Counted from the first letter of the stretch, positions 34,956 through 48,229 are shown. The stretch is 64,000 nucleotides of DNA from Hibiscus mutabilis (GCA_019671005.1 CM033721.1:49704864-49768863); one strand, 5' to 3'. A program made the numbers and translations. Notes: generated from the sequence alone by a model not told the origin.

Positions 34956-37900
34956 ATGTACCACGTGAGGAGCCGAGAGAAGGATGATGAGCCTGATGTT
35001 ATCGTAGGTGCTATTGAATTGTACTCTTATTCTTTGTACGCATTGATTGATCCTGGCTCTACACATTCCTTCATAAGTAATGAGTTAATTAAGAAGCATA
35101 GAATGACTAGCGAACCCACAACATTGAGAGTTTCTGTTATGAACCCATTGGGTGATTGTGTCACTGTAAGCCTTATATGCAAGAATTGTCCTTTGATGAT
35201 TCAAGGGATTTCATTTCCACCTGACTTATTGGCCTTACCAATCCATGAGTTTGATGTTATACTAGGCCTAGACTGGCTTAGTAAGCATCAAGCTTGGGTA
35301 GATTGTAGCAAGGGAAAATTGTATCTCCGTGGCCTTGGCAAGGAGAGCATTGTCCTAATGAAATCCTGAAGCCCTTCATTGTATGCTTTGACGTTGGAAG
35401 CCAAGGATGAACCTCGAATAGCAAAAATCGATACTGTGTGTGAATTTCCTGATGTCTTCCCTAATGAACTTTCAAGTCTACCTTCAACCCGTGAAGTAGA
35501 GTTTGGCATCAAAATGCAACCTGGAACTGCCCTAGTTTCTATTGCACCCTATCAAATGGCAGCCGTTGAGCTGAAAGAATTGAAGGCCCAGATTTAAGAT
35601 TTGCTTGATAAAGGCTTCATTCAACCGAGTTCCACGCCCTAGGGAGCTTCGGTTATCTTTGTGAAGAAGAAGGATGGTTTCATGAGACTATGCATTGATT
35701 ACCGGCAGTTGAACAAGGTGACCATCAAGAACAAGTACCCATTGTGAAGGATAGATGACCTACTCAATCAGCTCAAGGATGCCTATGTGTTTTCCAAGAT
35801 CAATTTGAGGTTTGGGTATTATCAAATGAAAGTTAAAGACTGTGATGTACCCAAAACTACGTTTCGTACAAGATATAGCCATTACAAATTCTTTGTGCTG
35901 CCATTTGGGCTAACCTATGCACCGACAGCTTTTATGGACTTAATGAATCAGGTTTTTAGGCCCTATCTTGACAAATTTGTAGTAGTATTCATTGATGACA
36001 TCCTAATCTATTCCAAGAATGCTGTGGAGCACCGTGATCACCTCCGTATTTTGCTTCAAACACTTCGTGAGAAGCAACTATTTGCTAAGTTTTCCAAATG
36101 TAAGTTTTGGCTTACCAATGTTACTTTCCTTGGGCATATTGTATCGGCTTTGGGCATCCAAGTAGATCAGAAGAAAATTCAAGCCATCCTTGATTGCCAT
36201 CCACCGAAGAATGTTGGTGAGGTAAGGAGTTTCCTTGGTCTTGCTAGCTATTATAGGAGATTCGTCAAGGGATTCTCTATGTTAGCATCTCCATTAACTA
36301 AGCTATTACGAAAAAAAGCTCCATTTGTTTGGACCGAGGAACAACAGTGGAGTTTTGACCAGTTAAAGCAAGTGTTGACTCATGCACCAGTCCTAACCCA
36401 ACCGGAGTTTGGAAAAGACTACACAGTTTATAGTGATGCACCGCATCTCAGGTTAGGATGTGTATTGATGCAAGAACGCAAGGTTATTGCATATGCTTCG
36501 AGACATCTTAAGCCACATGAGATGAATTACCCTACTCATGATCTAGAATTGTTCGCGGCTGTTTTTGCATTGAAAATATGGAGGCATTATCTCTATGGAG
36601 AGAAATGCTACCTTTTCACTGATCACAAGAGCCTTAAATACCTCTTGACTCAGAAAGAGCTAAACCTCTGGCAATGGAGATGGATGAAACTCCTTAAAGA
36701 CTATGATCTTGTCATAGATTACCATCCGGGCAAGGCCAATGTTATAGCTGATGCTTTCAGCCGCAAACCTTCGCCTGGTAAGTATTGTCATCGATTATTG
36801 AATCTCATGTATTGTATAGCAAGTGACTCCTTATAAAACCGTTGTTTTGTAGCTCCTCGAGCCATTAATGCTCACTTCCGACTTTGGAAACATCATTGTT
36901 TCGTAGCTGAACTTCAAGTTCAGTCTACCATTGTTTCAAGAATCAAGGCATTGCATGATCAAGAATCGAAACTTCAATCCATTGCCTCTAAACTTCAAGA
37001 TAATCCTGATTTCAAAATCAATTCTGAAAGACTCTTATGTTTCCGTGATCAGGTTTACGTACCTAATGATGAATCACTTTGCAATGATATTCTTAAGGAA
37101 GCTCATTCAAGTTCATTTTCTATTCACCCGGGGTCTGTAAAGATGTACAAAGACTTCTGTGAGTTATTGGTGGTCAAGCATGAAGCAAGCAATAATTGAC
37201 TTCGTGTCCAAGTGTCTCACTTGTCAATGCATTAAAGCTGAACATCGTATCCCTACTGGATTATTGCAACCCATCGATCTACCACAATGAAAGTGGGAGA
37301 AGATCAATATGGACTTTGTTAGTAGTGTACCCTTGAATCCTATTAAATACGATTTCATTTGGGTTATTGTGGATCGTCTCACGATGTCAGCGTATTTCTT
37401 TCAGGTTAGAATGGACTACAGTCTTCCAAAACTAGTTGACTTGTACATCAAGGAAGTTATTCGGCTCCATGGAGTGCCACAATCTATCATCTCCGATTGA
37501 GATCCATGGTTTGTTTCCGATTCTAGAGAACATTGCAAGGAGCTCTAGGCACTAAAGTCAACCTTAGTACCGCCTTTCACCCTCAGTCTGATGGCCAATC
37601 AGAAAGAGTAATCCTGATTTTGGAAGACATGCTACGTGCATGCATCATTGATTTTGGCGGATCGTGGGAGAAATCCCTACCTCTCGTTGAGTTTGCCTAC
37701 AAGAACAACTACCAAGCTTCAATCAAAATGGCACCATATGAAGCATTTTATGGTAGGTGTTGTCGAACTCAATTACGTTGGTATGAACTCGACGAAGGCA
37801 AAATATTAGGCCCTGATCTACTTTGGGAAATCAAAGAACAAGTTACCATCATCCACGATCGCTTGAAAGCTGCGTTCGATCGACAAAAGGCCTATACCGA

Positions 37901-38378
37901 TCTTAAACGAAGAGATATTCAATACGAAGTTGGCCAGAAAGCCTTCCCTAAAGTATCACCATAGAAGAAAGTTTTGAGGTTTGGCAAGAAGGGGAAGTCA
38001 AATCCCTAGTTCATTGGACCTTTCGAGGTTATTGAAAGATTTGGCCCTGTGGCTTATCGGTTATTGTTGCCTTCAAAATTGAGCAAGATCCATGATGTAT
38101 TCCACGTATCAATGCTCCAAAAGTATCGATCTAACCCTTCACATCTCATCAAGCCTGAATCAGCTGAGATTCAGCCCAATCTATCCTATGAAGAAGAACC
38201 AACTCGAATCATTGCAAAAGAAGTCAAGAGGCTTCACAACAAATCTGTACCGTTAGTCAAGGTCCTCTAGAGAAGCCACTCCATCGAAGAAGCTACCTGG
38301 GAACCGGAAGAGACAATGAAGAAGCAGTACCCTCATCTCTTTGGTTCTTGTAAAAGTTCGAGGATGATTTTTTCTTAA
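34956..38378 (+). pseudogene. Broken pol of Tekay-2: PR, RT, RNase H, integrase, chromodomain
   Basis: Domains in order. Protease 34956-35330 (LIDPGSTHSFI, FDVILGLDWLSKH). RT about 35640-36300 (FVKKKDGFMRLCIDYRQLNK, FSKINLRFGYYQ, VVVFIDDILIYS). RNase H 36400-36770 (VYSDAPHLRLG, FTDHKSLKYL, DYHPGKANVIADAFS). Integrase 37140-37970 (CLTCQCIKAEH, MDFVSSVPLN, HPQSDGQSER). Chromodomain 38190-38378 (AKEVKRLHNKSVPLVKVL, EEATWEPEE). Stops at 35367, 37288, 37498, 37546, 37962 and 38268 break it. Most are TGG, CGA or CAG codons changed by a single transition. The longest open piece (35787-36836) covers RT palm to RNase H. The chromodomain identifies a chromovirus of Tekay/Del type, which targets chromatin on integration. 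Confidence 0.93.
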
Positions 38379-38388
38379 GGGGGAGAGT
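38377..38388 (+). promoter_or_regulatory. Polypurine tract of Tekay-2
   Basis: AAGGGGGAGAGT directly before the 3' LTR at 38389. Confidence 0.85.
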
Positions 38389-41340
38389 TGTAACATCCCT
38401 AAAACTGGCCTAGTCAGAATTGGGTTCCAACGATCGGAAACCCGGTATCGGAAGAGCCTAAATATTGCCTTGACATTGGTCACATGTTTGTTTCATTGAT
38501 AGCGAGCCTTAGATGTGTCCACTCCTCAATTGAGAAATTCTTTGGAAGAATTAAATCCTAAAACTGAGCCAAGCGTATTGATACAGTAGGCCCTGTATCG
38601 GTACAGTGTAACAGTTTCTAACTAACTTACTGAATTTGGCTTAGTAGTATCGATACGACTATAGGGCGTATCGGTACGGGCACTTGTTAAAAATGATTTT
38701 TGTGACTAAATTAAGGGAATTGAAGATGGATGGGTGAGTCACCTCTTTGCTTGACCCACCCCACGTGAATCCATTTGACAAAAGATGACAATTGATTGAG
38801 GAAAAATGGATTTATTGATATGAAATAGGTTTCCTCCCAAGCTAGGAAACCATGTGATTGGTTGCTTGGGAGGCAACCCTTGTGTAAAGGAAACCATCGG
38901 CCAAAACCCTTAGGGAATAAAAGAAAGGGGTTAAAACATATTTTAAGTAAACATAGGCTAAGTTCTTACTTCTTTATCCTTTTTCATTGAAGAACAAGCA
39001 ATCACCACCATTTCCATCTTCAACCTTAAGCTCCCAAGCAAGCACCTCTCTTGTTTAACTTCTTAGAATTGAGTTTCCTCCATTTTATCAATACTATCAA
39101 ATACCTCCTGATTGGGTAAGAATAAGCCCTCTATCAATTGCTCAAATCCATGGATATAATGAGTTTAATTCCAAATTGAAGATGTTGAGCTTATAGGTCA
39201 CTCCATGGAAATTAATCCATCTAATAGCCAATTGCTATTTCGAGCATAGATATCAAACTTGATGTCGTTATATTGATTTCAATATCAAACTATCGATTCT
39301 AATCAATTCCTATTATTGTAACCTAGCTCAAGAAGTGGGGAAAGATCCCCTATTATCTCCAATGAAAGCTAGAGGCAAAGGAGTTGTAATCTGAGAGCCT
39401 TGAAAGCTTCGGAATCGAGGTGAGTGTAGTCGAAGTCTTGGGACGAGGCTAGGCGCCTACCCAGTTTCATTGTCATTGAATTTAGCATTGCTAACCTGAC
39501 TGTTAAGGGATATTACATCGAATCACTTAGTGGACATTATTGGTAAGCATTGGTAAGTATAGCAACGAATATCGAACATCGACATGGTTATTGTCATTGA
39601 ATCATAGAAATATAGAATATTAGTTATAGAGCATCGTCATTGCCATGGTCATAGACTTTGCCATTAAGCATTGTTAATGCCATTGTTATTGTCACCGAAA
39701 CATTGAAAATGAATCATAGGTCATTGATATTGTCATGAAAGTCATTGAACATTGCCATTGCCATCGCTATTGATATTGCTATTGAACATTATAATTGAAC
39801 ATTACCTATTAACAAGAACACTGGACATTGTTATTGTTACTGAACATTGATTATTGATATTGTTATCGAACCTTGGATTCAATTGGCATGCTATAGAATT
39901 CATGAGCTCACTGTACTGGTGGACTACGTCCTAGGGCTACAACCTATATTGAGTTGGCGAGGTAGAGGGATGTTTTGGGATATTGGTCATATTGGACTAG
40001 ACCATTTATTGATTTGGTGAGGCGTAGGAATTCACGTATCCACTATCTCGAATCGATCCAAGGATAATTGTTAAAATATGATAACATTGCTATTGAACAT
40101 GATCATCACATTACTATTATTGATCCATTGCGTTGTCATGGTCGTTGCATGAGTAGGAATGCATATCTTTGATATTGATATTGGTTATGACTACCTCACT
40201 AGGCAAAGTATGCCTAATGCATTTCATTTCATACATTTCAAGTTGAAGGAATCATTGTTGAAGATCGAAGAAGTTGAAGTTTGACAAGTCACAAGCAAGC
40301 TAGAGTAAAGTATTTTGTCCCTATAAATTCCTAGAATGGTGGCAAAGTAGTTAAACTAGTCACTTATGGCCCTTTTGATGTGTGTATATTGTCTATGCTT
40401 GTATATGTTTATATAACCCTAAAATGACTTTTGAGTTGTGTTAAAAGTGACTAAAATGGTATATTTGGCACTAAAAGGTGAAAACATAGCAAACGAACTA
40501 GTATGGCCATAAAATTTGACATGGTAGTAGATTAAATGGTTATAAACTTGATAGTAAAGTTTCATTGTCTTTAGGCATCGTTCGGTAGGTCAAATTGAAT
40601 AAAAATCAGATAAAATCTGTCATTACAGTGTAATGCGTATCGATACAGGTGGTGGTGTATCGATACGGCCTTGTATATTTGGTCAGGTCAATGCTGGTAA
40701 AAAAGGGGCGAATCGATACTACTTAGGCGTATCGGTACGGACTTTGGTCACTGGAATTTGATTACAAAATTGTATAGATACGAGTTCAAGGCGTATTGAT
40801 ACGAAGTAAATGTGATCAACCTATATCGATACGGTCTCACGTGTATCGACATAGGCGTGTTCCCTTTAATCTAGAATCCTTGAATTAAGCATGGTGTATC
40901 GATATAGTCTTTATGGTATCGATACGGTGGCAAGTAAATTAGTTATAAGTGATAAAGAGCAACTTTTAAATTTTTGCAATATAGTCACTGAAATCTTATA
41001 AGTCTAATTGATAGGGATAACGAACTCTGATTAGCTTGAAATTTTACAGGTTCACTATTATTTCATTGTGGTATTGTTAATTATAGAAATGGACCACTAA
41101 ATTATCAAATTTATGGTTTAGTCCCTAAAACTTGTAAAAGTTATAAATCAATCCTAATTGAAGGGTTATTGTTCTATACAGGATAAATTGGACTAATGCC
41201 TATACTTATTAATGTTTAAAGAGTATAATATCGATTGAATGTTAGTCATTGATTGAAATTTTATAGCACCGATCACCGTATCGTTCAACGGTAGCACGCT
41301 CCGATCCGGTTCTTAACCAGGACGGGAAGGGGGTGTTATA
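38389..41340 (+). mobile_element. 3' LTR of Tekay-2
   Basis: 2952 bp, TGTAACATCC to GGGTGTTATA (the terminal CA has become TA). Collinear with 30652-33599 with scattered substitutions and small indels, for example an extra GGCAAAGTAGTTAAACTAG near 40341 that the 5' LTR lacks. Followed by the TSD copy GTTCG. Confidence 0.93.
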
Positions 41341-41777
41341 GTTCGTCGCCCCTCCTACTGCCGTTCTTCGTGAATCATTCGAAAGAACCATTCGAAATTT
41401 TTAGCGATTCACACGGCGATGGTCTGGCGACTGATGTGGTGGGCGGCAGCGTGGCAATCGGCGACAGAATCGGCCCAAATCGAGATTTAGGTTTTAGGGA
41501 GTTAGAGATTTTGGAATTTGGAATTTGGGGTTGTTTTGTGAAATCTTGAAAACTCAGAGAATTTCTAAAAATTAAGTAATTTTATTTATTTTTAATATAA
41601 TTTTGGATTTTTTAGGAGATGTCAAGTGTCCTTTAACGCTGAAAATTAACAGATAACCTTAAATGGGTCACGGAATGAAACTTTAGGCACCTATTTGGCC
41701 CGAAAAATAGTTTAGGCTCTTAACTGAAAAAAGGGGCATAGTTTGGGAACCTATTTGACGTTTAAGCCTTTTATTAA

Positions 41778-42050
41778 TTTGGTCCTAATTTGAAATAATT
41801 CAATAAACTTAACATTATTTTTCAGACTTCACGATTTTGACTCCTCGACTTTTCAGTTTTACATTCGAGTCTCTAAATTTATTTTAATTATCAATATTCA
41901 AAATTACAAATTCACCCGAAATTATAGGAAATTAAATAATGCCCCCAAAATTTATAAACTTTACAATTCAACCCAAAAATTCAAACATGTCCTAAAATTA
42001 AAATTCATTAAATCCCCCAATCCTACTAGCCCAGATTTCGGGTTATGACA
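41778..42050 (-). mobile_element. LTR fragment, minus orientation
   Basis: It ends ...GGGTTATGACA at 42050, that is, it starts TGTCATAACCCGAAATC on the minus strand, as Tekay-type LTRs do. It continues text interrupted by MULE-1 at 30291. Only a fragment. Confidence 0.5.
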
Positions 42051-42960
42051 CATATTTGTATCGTAGAGATATTTTTTTATCATATCATAAGTAGTACATT
42101 AAATTTTTGGATAAACTACACTTGTAATCCCTGAACTTTTAGTGTGCTTGCAATATAGTCTACGTATTTTTAAAACTTTTAATACATTTAATGAACTTTT
42201 AATTCGCTTCTATTACAGTCATTGTCGTCAGTTGCCATTAAAAAGCTGATGTGGCATGTTAACTTTAAAAAAATATTAACTTTTAATTGTTTTCATTACT
42301 GTCATTGAACTTTCATGTAGGAAAGTTTCGCGCTCGGTTCATGATCGCGCTAATTTGCATACCCTACTTATTGAGTTATTATCGGGATTCATATTGGGTT
42401 ATCATGATAGTTCTTAGTTTCTTTCATCTTTTATCTTCTAGTTGTGTGTGCGTGCGGAAAACAAGTATGGAAAAGATCCCATGGACTCACACAAGATCCT
42501 AATCACATTAGATATGGAAAGATTGCAAAAGATCCCGTCCAACAAGTATGTAAAGTCAAGTGATGTGCAAGGAATTCTCACTGTGGAGGATCCCAGCATT
42601 TCTAGGTCAGTATGTCTCTTTATGTATTAATCGTCTTTTAGTTACCTTTCCAACACATCTTGAAACGCCTCAATCGGACGTCGAGAGTTCAAGATATACT
42701 CATTTTACTGAAGATAGCGCGTGCAGAAAATTGGATACGAGTTCAATAAGAGAATTTGATTTTTTACGAATTTTCAATTATTTTATTAAATATTTGTAAT
42801 TAAATTCAAGCTTAGACATTTCCCTATTCGTTTTAACTCATTTAGGATCATATTGAATGTAAGGAAAGTGATTTGATGCCCAAATAAAGATATTATTCTC
42901 TTTCCAAATGTATTTAACATAAATTAGGAATATGCTTTTAGGGTTTTTTGATTTTAGAGT
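42051..42960. other. Intergenic region, no recognised gene
   Basis: Overlapping short frames at 42287-42502, 42442-42630 and 42560-42799 have no family resemblance and no supporting splice structure. 42098-42320 resembles the AT-rich text of MITE ends (TGCAATATAGTC, TGATGTGGCATGTTAAC) but no partner end was found. Confidence 0.4.
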
Positions 42961-45649
42961 TTCTTGAAACCTATAAATAGGCTCCATTCCTTTATAATTC
43001 ACACATCACATAACACATGTACAACACGAATTGAAGAGCAATAGAAGCAAAGAGGCAGTCAATTTTGAGGTATATTTGTTGTATCAAATATTTTCTTTTC
43101 TTTTTTGCATTTAGTGTTGGTTCGAATTAAAAAAGAAAAGGGGTGCGGGTTTCTCACTGATCGAGCGCGCGGAGGAGGAACCATCGTCAGAGACGTGATC
43201 CACTGAAACCATCGAAACCGGAGGTCAATGTTGAAAAGGAGCCATCACCGGCGAGCAGCCACTGGCATTGATCCACAGTGGAGCACGGCGGATTGTCACC
43301 GGAAGCTGGGTTCTTTGCACCATGGCACCACTGTTTGAAATTTCTCTCACTTTAGACATTTTCTATTTAATTTTCGTCCTTCAATTCTGATTTCATGCAA
43401 TTTAATTCTTTCTTTACTTAATTCATACTTATCTTTTTATTTAATTTGTTTTTTTAATTATTTCAGCTAATCAAATAAATTTATAGGGTAATTATAGTTT
43501 TTATGATAATAGCCTTTTAAGTATAACATTTCTTAAAATAACTATAAAAAAGTCCTCATTAGGCAAAAAAGGGAAATAATAATAAGGCTTAATCTAATTT
43601 TTGCCCCTTAACGTTTACTTATTTTCCCAACTTGCCCATAATATATTTTTGGTCTCTTTTGCTTCTTAAAGTTTACGTCGTTATTCATATTGTCCCAAAA
43701 AACTCACACTGTTAAAAAAATATGTCTTGACCAATCAAAACGTGCCACACCACCTAATTATTTTTTTCTTATTTTTTGTTTAATATATTAAAATATTCAT
43801 TAAATTGATTTTATTTTACCAAAACTACCCTCATCCTCTTCCCCAAACCCCAAATTTTTTATGTTTGATTGCCATTGTTGTCACCTTGTTTTTCACCGAG
43901 CATGGTGGCAAAGGTAACCTGAATTCATCTCCGAAATAATCATGAGGTCTTGCATTGCTTAACGACCCAATATTCAACATTGTTTACAGTATCGAACGAG
44001 TCGGGGAACTATTAAGTTTGCTGCAAAGAATTTGGAGAAATCAAGGAGGGTTAATTAATTTGGCTAATAGTAGCAAACATCCTAATGGTAGTCCAAACCA
44101 ATCCGAACATAAAATTTCATCTCCAAATCCTGATCTGTACAAGTCGGTATTGTCAGGCCAGACGAATATTCTAGCCTGTAGACAAGTCTACGATCATTAA
44201 AGCAAATAATGAAGAACGAGAAAAAAAAGTGATCAAATTCATAGTTTAACCATTCCAAAACCAATTAATTGCAACCCGGATAACCATTCCATTTCAACAC
44301 ACAAATCTATCATTTGGCTATTTTTGCATTACTCTACTCCACAAAATATTATTTGTGCAACAAAAGTTTGTTTTTTTAATTGAATAAATTCAAAATAGCA
44401 TATGCAATGTAAATGTATGACAAAAGAAGAAGAAAAAACAATGAAATGTTGTCCTAGAGTTTTTGTTTGGGTCTTTTAGATTTCCTGAACCATAAAAGAG
44501 GATAAATCCTATATTATTGGACAGGCTCCTCTTCTTTCTTGACTTTTTTTTTTTTTTTCATGACAGTTTTAGGAAATGCATATTGGTTACCTTTGATACA
44601 GGCTTGCAAGGCAATGAAAAAAATCAATTTGGGGAAAGAGGATGAGGGGATGAGGTTGAGGGAAAAGGATAATGATAGTTTTGGTAAAATAAAATTAATT
44701 TAATGAATAATTTAATATATTAAACAAAAAATAAGAAAAAATAATTGGGTGACATGTGGCACGTCCGGATTGGCCATGACAGATTTTTTAACAGTGTTAG
44801 TTTTGGGGGCAATATGAGTAACGGCGTAAATTTTAGGGAGCAAAAGAGTCCCCCAAAATAAATTAGGGGGCAAGTTGAGAAAACAGGCAAACGTTTGGGG
44901 GTAAAAAGTGCATTAAGCCTAATAATAAAGAATAAATTCCAAGGTTAGATTCTCTTTGACATTTCAATAAATAAATCTTCAATGATCCTTAGATTTAACT
45001 ATTAGGTTTCTTAGTAGTGTAGTTTAGTAATCAATACTATAGGTTTAGGTTCTTCAAAATAATTCACTTTTTAATTAACTTGGTAATCCCTTTTAGATAA
45101 TTTAACAAGATATTACTTTAATTTAAAATCGTTAAATAAAGTTTTTTAGGACTAGTTTCTCTAAACATGCACTTCTAGAATAAAATCTAGACTTTAGGAA
45201 TTAATAAAAATTACTTAAACTGTCATTCGAAAAAGTTTTCCTTGTATCACGAAAAATGAGGTATTTTCTCAAGTAGGGTTAATCTTGACTTTCTCCTAAC
45301 AGTTGGGGAACAGTCGAAACTCCCATGCGAGACTATACTTTCAAATTTTAGAGATTAATGCCTTAATCCTTAATGTGTTTAAGTTTGACCTGAGTTTCCT
45401 CAGCCGTGAGTGAATTCAGGTCACCTTTAGAACTTTGTAGATTTTTACATTAATCTTTGCAGGTATTCATCCGAGTTATAAAAGACAATATTAGTGATCA
45501 AGTAAGCGTCGTTCTCTGGGCTTTGTGGGGGTGTTAATCCTTCCCCACACGTAATCGTGCCCCGAACCCTGAGATTTCGTAATCTCTAGTTTGTTTTAGG
45601 TTTTCGGTCCGCATAATTTAAAAGGACTGGTGGCGACTCTATTATCACA
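42961..45649 (+). mobile_element. Tat-type LTR interrupted by MULE-2
   Basis: A TATA motif CCTATAAATAGGC at 42971-42983 is followed by a leader-like stretch. After MULE-2 the LTR resumes (44929) and ends ...GGACTGGTGGCGACTCTATTATCACA at 45649. The 3' part has GTGGGGGTGTTAATCC and CGTAATCGTGCCCCGAACCC, matching the Tat-1 LTR end. The true 5' end upstream of the TATA box is not identified, so the start given is a minimum. Confidence 0.55.
43586..44919. mobile_element. MULE-2: complete non-autonomous Mutator-like element
   Basis: 1334 bp. The ends are GGCTTAAT (43586) and ATTAAGCC (ending 44919), with inverted homology extending about 270 bp inward with mismatches (CAACTTGCCC, TTTACCAAAACTA and others). 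It is flanked by a perfect 9-bp duplication TAATAATAA (43577-43585, 44920-44928). Both the 9-bp TSD and the long terminal inverted repeats are Mutator hallmarks. It shares the GGCTTAA terminus with MULE-1. The interior (about 43860-44600) has an 81-codon frame (43955-44200) that could be captured gene sequence, but I do not recognise it. No transposase. Confidence 0.9.
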
Positions 45650-45652
45650 GCC

Positions 45653-46009
45653 GGCGGCTCTATTGGGGACTATTTTTAAATAGGGCACAACTTTATTTGA
45701 TCACGAGTTATTTTCCTTGGTAGTTTGTTGCATTTCTTGTGTGCATTTTTGGTGTATTTAACTGCTATTGCATCATAACATAAGCCTCCTAGCTGGGCTT
45801 TATCCAACTTAAATGAAAGAACAATAGCTATGTCTTCGTGAGTAACCTTTCGTATGGACTAGTGAAGAACTTCCGGGTTCCAGAGTACCTATTCTTTCGT
45901 GAGTAACCCTCCGTGTCGGCATAGTGGAAATGTATACCCTCGAGCCGTGTTCGATCTGCAAGCTTGTGATAGGCCAGGATTGAACGTCTTATCCACCTTA
46001 GTAGGGGGT
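45653..46009 (+). other. Primer-site region and leader of a Tat-type element
   Basis: GGCGGCTCTATTGGGGAC (45653-45670) is close to the TGGCGACTCCNCTGGGGAC primer-site form seen after Tat/Ogre-type LTRs. The leader has two TTCGTGAGTAACC motifs (45835 and 45898). It is cut at 46009 by the next LTR. Confidence 0.5.
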
Positions 46010-48226
46010 GTAAACACTAATTTTATCTGAGTATATTGACCCGGGTTTTAATGTTAGCATTGTTATCTTTATCTAATATTGTTATTATTATTACTATTAT
46101 ATTTGTTATTAAAATAAATAAATAGATCATAAAAATGAAAGCCCATTTAAATTAAAATCAGTTCAGCCCATTTATAAACTACAAAACCCAAAAGTATTAC
46201 AAGTGGCCTGTTTTGGCCCAAATATGGATAAACCCTAATCTAATCTAGTGTTCTTTGCATAGCCAACTAAGGACCATTAGATCATATTTGATCTGACGGT
46301 CTAGATCAAGCCTGAGAGACGTGTGAAACACACGTCTGTCTATCCGTCTCCCTCACGTGCGCGTGTAGTAGATTGCCTGAGGCTGTTGGACTTCCACGTG
46401 CCACATGTCTTCATCCGGCGCTGCCACATTATCCTTTAAGAGCCATCCGGACCGTCTCTTTTTTGAGCGATCTCATCCGTTGGATCAAATCTGTTCTAAC
46501 AACCCAGATCTTATCTGGCCAAGAGAGACTCTTTGCCTCTTCGTCTGATGGCTGCCACGCGTCTTCACCAAATGGCCTCCCATTTATCACGGACCAAGGA
46601 CCGCCATCCCACCACCGTACTAGTAAAAAATGATAAAGAATGAAGGGGCATCATAACAACAAATGATCAATAGTATTAAAATTAAATGTAAAGCAAAGTG
46701 AAATCAGATATAAAACGATGTAAAAATCTCGGTTTGTAATGAGTTTTTTTATCAATCGGAAAAAAGACATTTCAGAAGGTATTCTTCTTCTTTCTATCTA
46801 ATTCTCTCGCATATCATGAACATAAAATAAAAGCAAAAGAGTTTAGGGTTTACCTTCCTGACGTTTTAGTTTCGGTGAAAAGCCTCTCGGTCTCTTCTTG
46901 AGCAGTGCATGGTGAACCGGATGGGTTTCTAAAGTTTTTTAGGTTTCAGCTCTCTCAAAAAGGCGGTTTTGAATTGTTTTTCTGAAAATCAAGCTTTATA
47001 TCTGGTTTTAGGGGTAAAAAAGGGTTGGTTTTCGGTCTAATTTCAGTGTTCCCTGGCGCTGGCAACGTTGGACAGTAGTTGATACGGCGGAAGTCTGCCG
47101 GATTCTGAGTTTATCCCCAGAATTAGATGAACACGGTAGTGTTCATCCCCCATTTCAGAGGAAATGGGATGGGTTAGAGTGGGGATAAAAAATGGTAAAG
47201 GGTCCTAATTTTGGCTTAAAAGTGAGTTATATACTCGATCCAAATTTAAAAAGAGGTATTTGCAAAATAAACCCCTCCGCCGTAAAATATTTCGGCCGGC
47301 AGTCCTTTTGCTTTTTTTTTAATTACCCCTAGGTCCAGTGGTATATTTGCATATTTAGTCCCTAATTAAACACATATATTTAATTTTGGCATTGTTAATT
47401 TTATTTTCTTTAATTTTGGCCTTAATTTTAGCCTTTATGTTGTTTATTCTTAGTTGCTTGTTATTGTGTTTAATATTTTCACATCATGTACATGCTAAGT
47501 ATATATATGTACAATTTAATATGTATCATATAATGTGGGTATATTATTGCATTTTTATATACATATAATATATAGTATGTTTACAAATGTATATGATATG
47601 TAATTCATGATTAATTTTGTTAAATGAAAATGTTGTTAATCGTATTATAACTTTAATATATGTATGTAAATATTGTATAATATAGTTTATATTATTAACC
47701 TTTTTTTAGTTATTATTGAAACCTAACCTTTTTTATGCACATATATATTTATTTCATTCATGTTATCCTCAATACATCCATTCATGCATAATTAATTGTC
47801 ATGTTTACTTTATTGCTTCATTTTATTTTAGTACTCAAGGTTTCGATATTCTAGTGGGAGTGTTTTCCCGAGTATTCAGGCGTCATCTCCTTTGGTATCG
47901 GGGATTGCATGTTAGGTTGCTCAACTTACATGGCCATGTATTCATTCATCTTAGGGATTTATTAATTAAATTAGGTAGAATTTTAAATTTTCGTAACAAA
48001 CCCTTAGGTACCGATTTTCGGGCGTGGTGAGGGTGCGAACCCTTCTCTACTCGTAACCAACTCCCGAACCTTTCAAGTCTCTGGTTTTATTTTCGGTGTC
48101 CGGTCTACCTTACCCAAATGACCAGTGTCGACTCATGATTTTATTTCAAGACGTTTTTTAAGAAATCCCCCTAAACTAATTTTTTTTATAAAAGGTGTGA
48201 CATGTCAGATTTTTTTAGTCGCAACA
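46010..48226 (+). mobile_element. 5' LTR of a second Tat-type element (Tat-B)
   Basis: TGTAAACACTAATTT to GTCGCAACA, about 2.2 kb. A diverged 3' core (GGTGAGGGTGCGAACCC, CGTAACCAACTCCCGAACC) matches the other Tat LTRs in position. Promoter elements are not assigned with confidence. Frames such as 46373-46633 are not genes. Confidence 0.6.
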
Positions 48227-48229
48227 GCA

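Larger units (their letters stand above)
30292..41768. mobile_element. MULE-1: Mutator-like element split by Tekay-2
   Basis: The ends are GTCTTAATAGGCAAATAGG (30292) and the complement of CCTATTTGACGTTTAAGCC (ending 41768). Inverted homology runs about 300 bp inward on each side: TGCCCAAACTATGCCC, TTCATTCCGTGACCCATTTA and others. Flanking 9-mers ATTTACTAA and TTTTATTAA match at 7 of 9 positions, as expected for an old Mutator TSD. Without the nested retrotransposon the element is about 0.8 kb, with a GC-rich interior. Non-autonomous. Confidence 0.78.

Noticed and set aside
42287..42799. Possible small membrane protein gene
   Set aside because: Overlapping short frames without splice signals, family motifs or codon evidence; left as intergenic.
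45650..48226. LTR pair of a short TRIM-like element (45649 and 46010 as its two LTRs)
   Set aside because: The two LTRs share only a short 3' core and are otherwise different, so they belong to separate elements.
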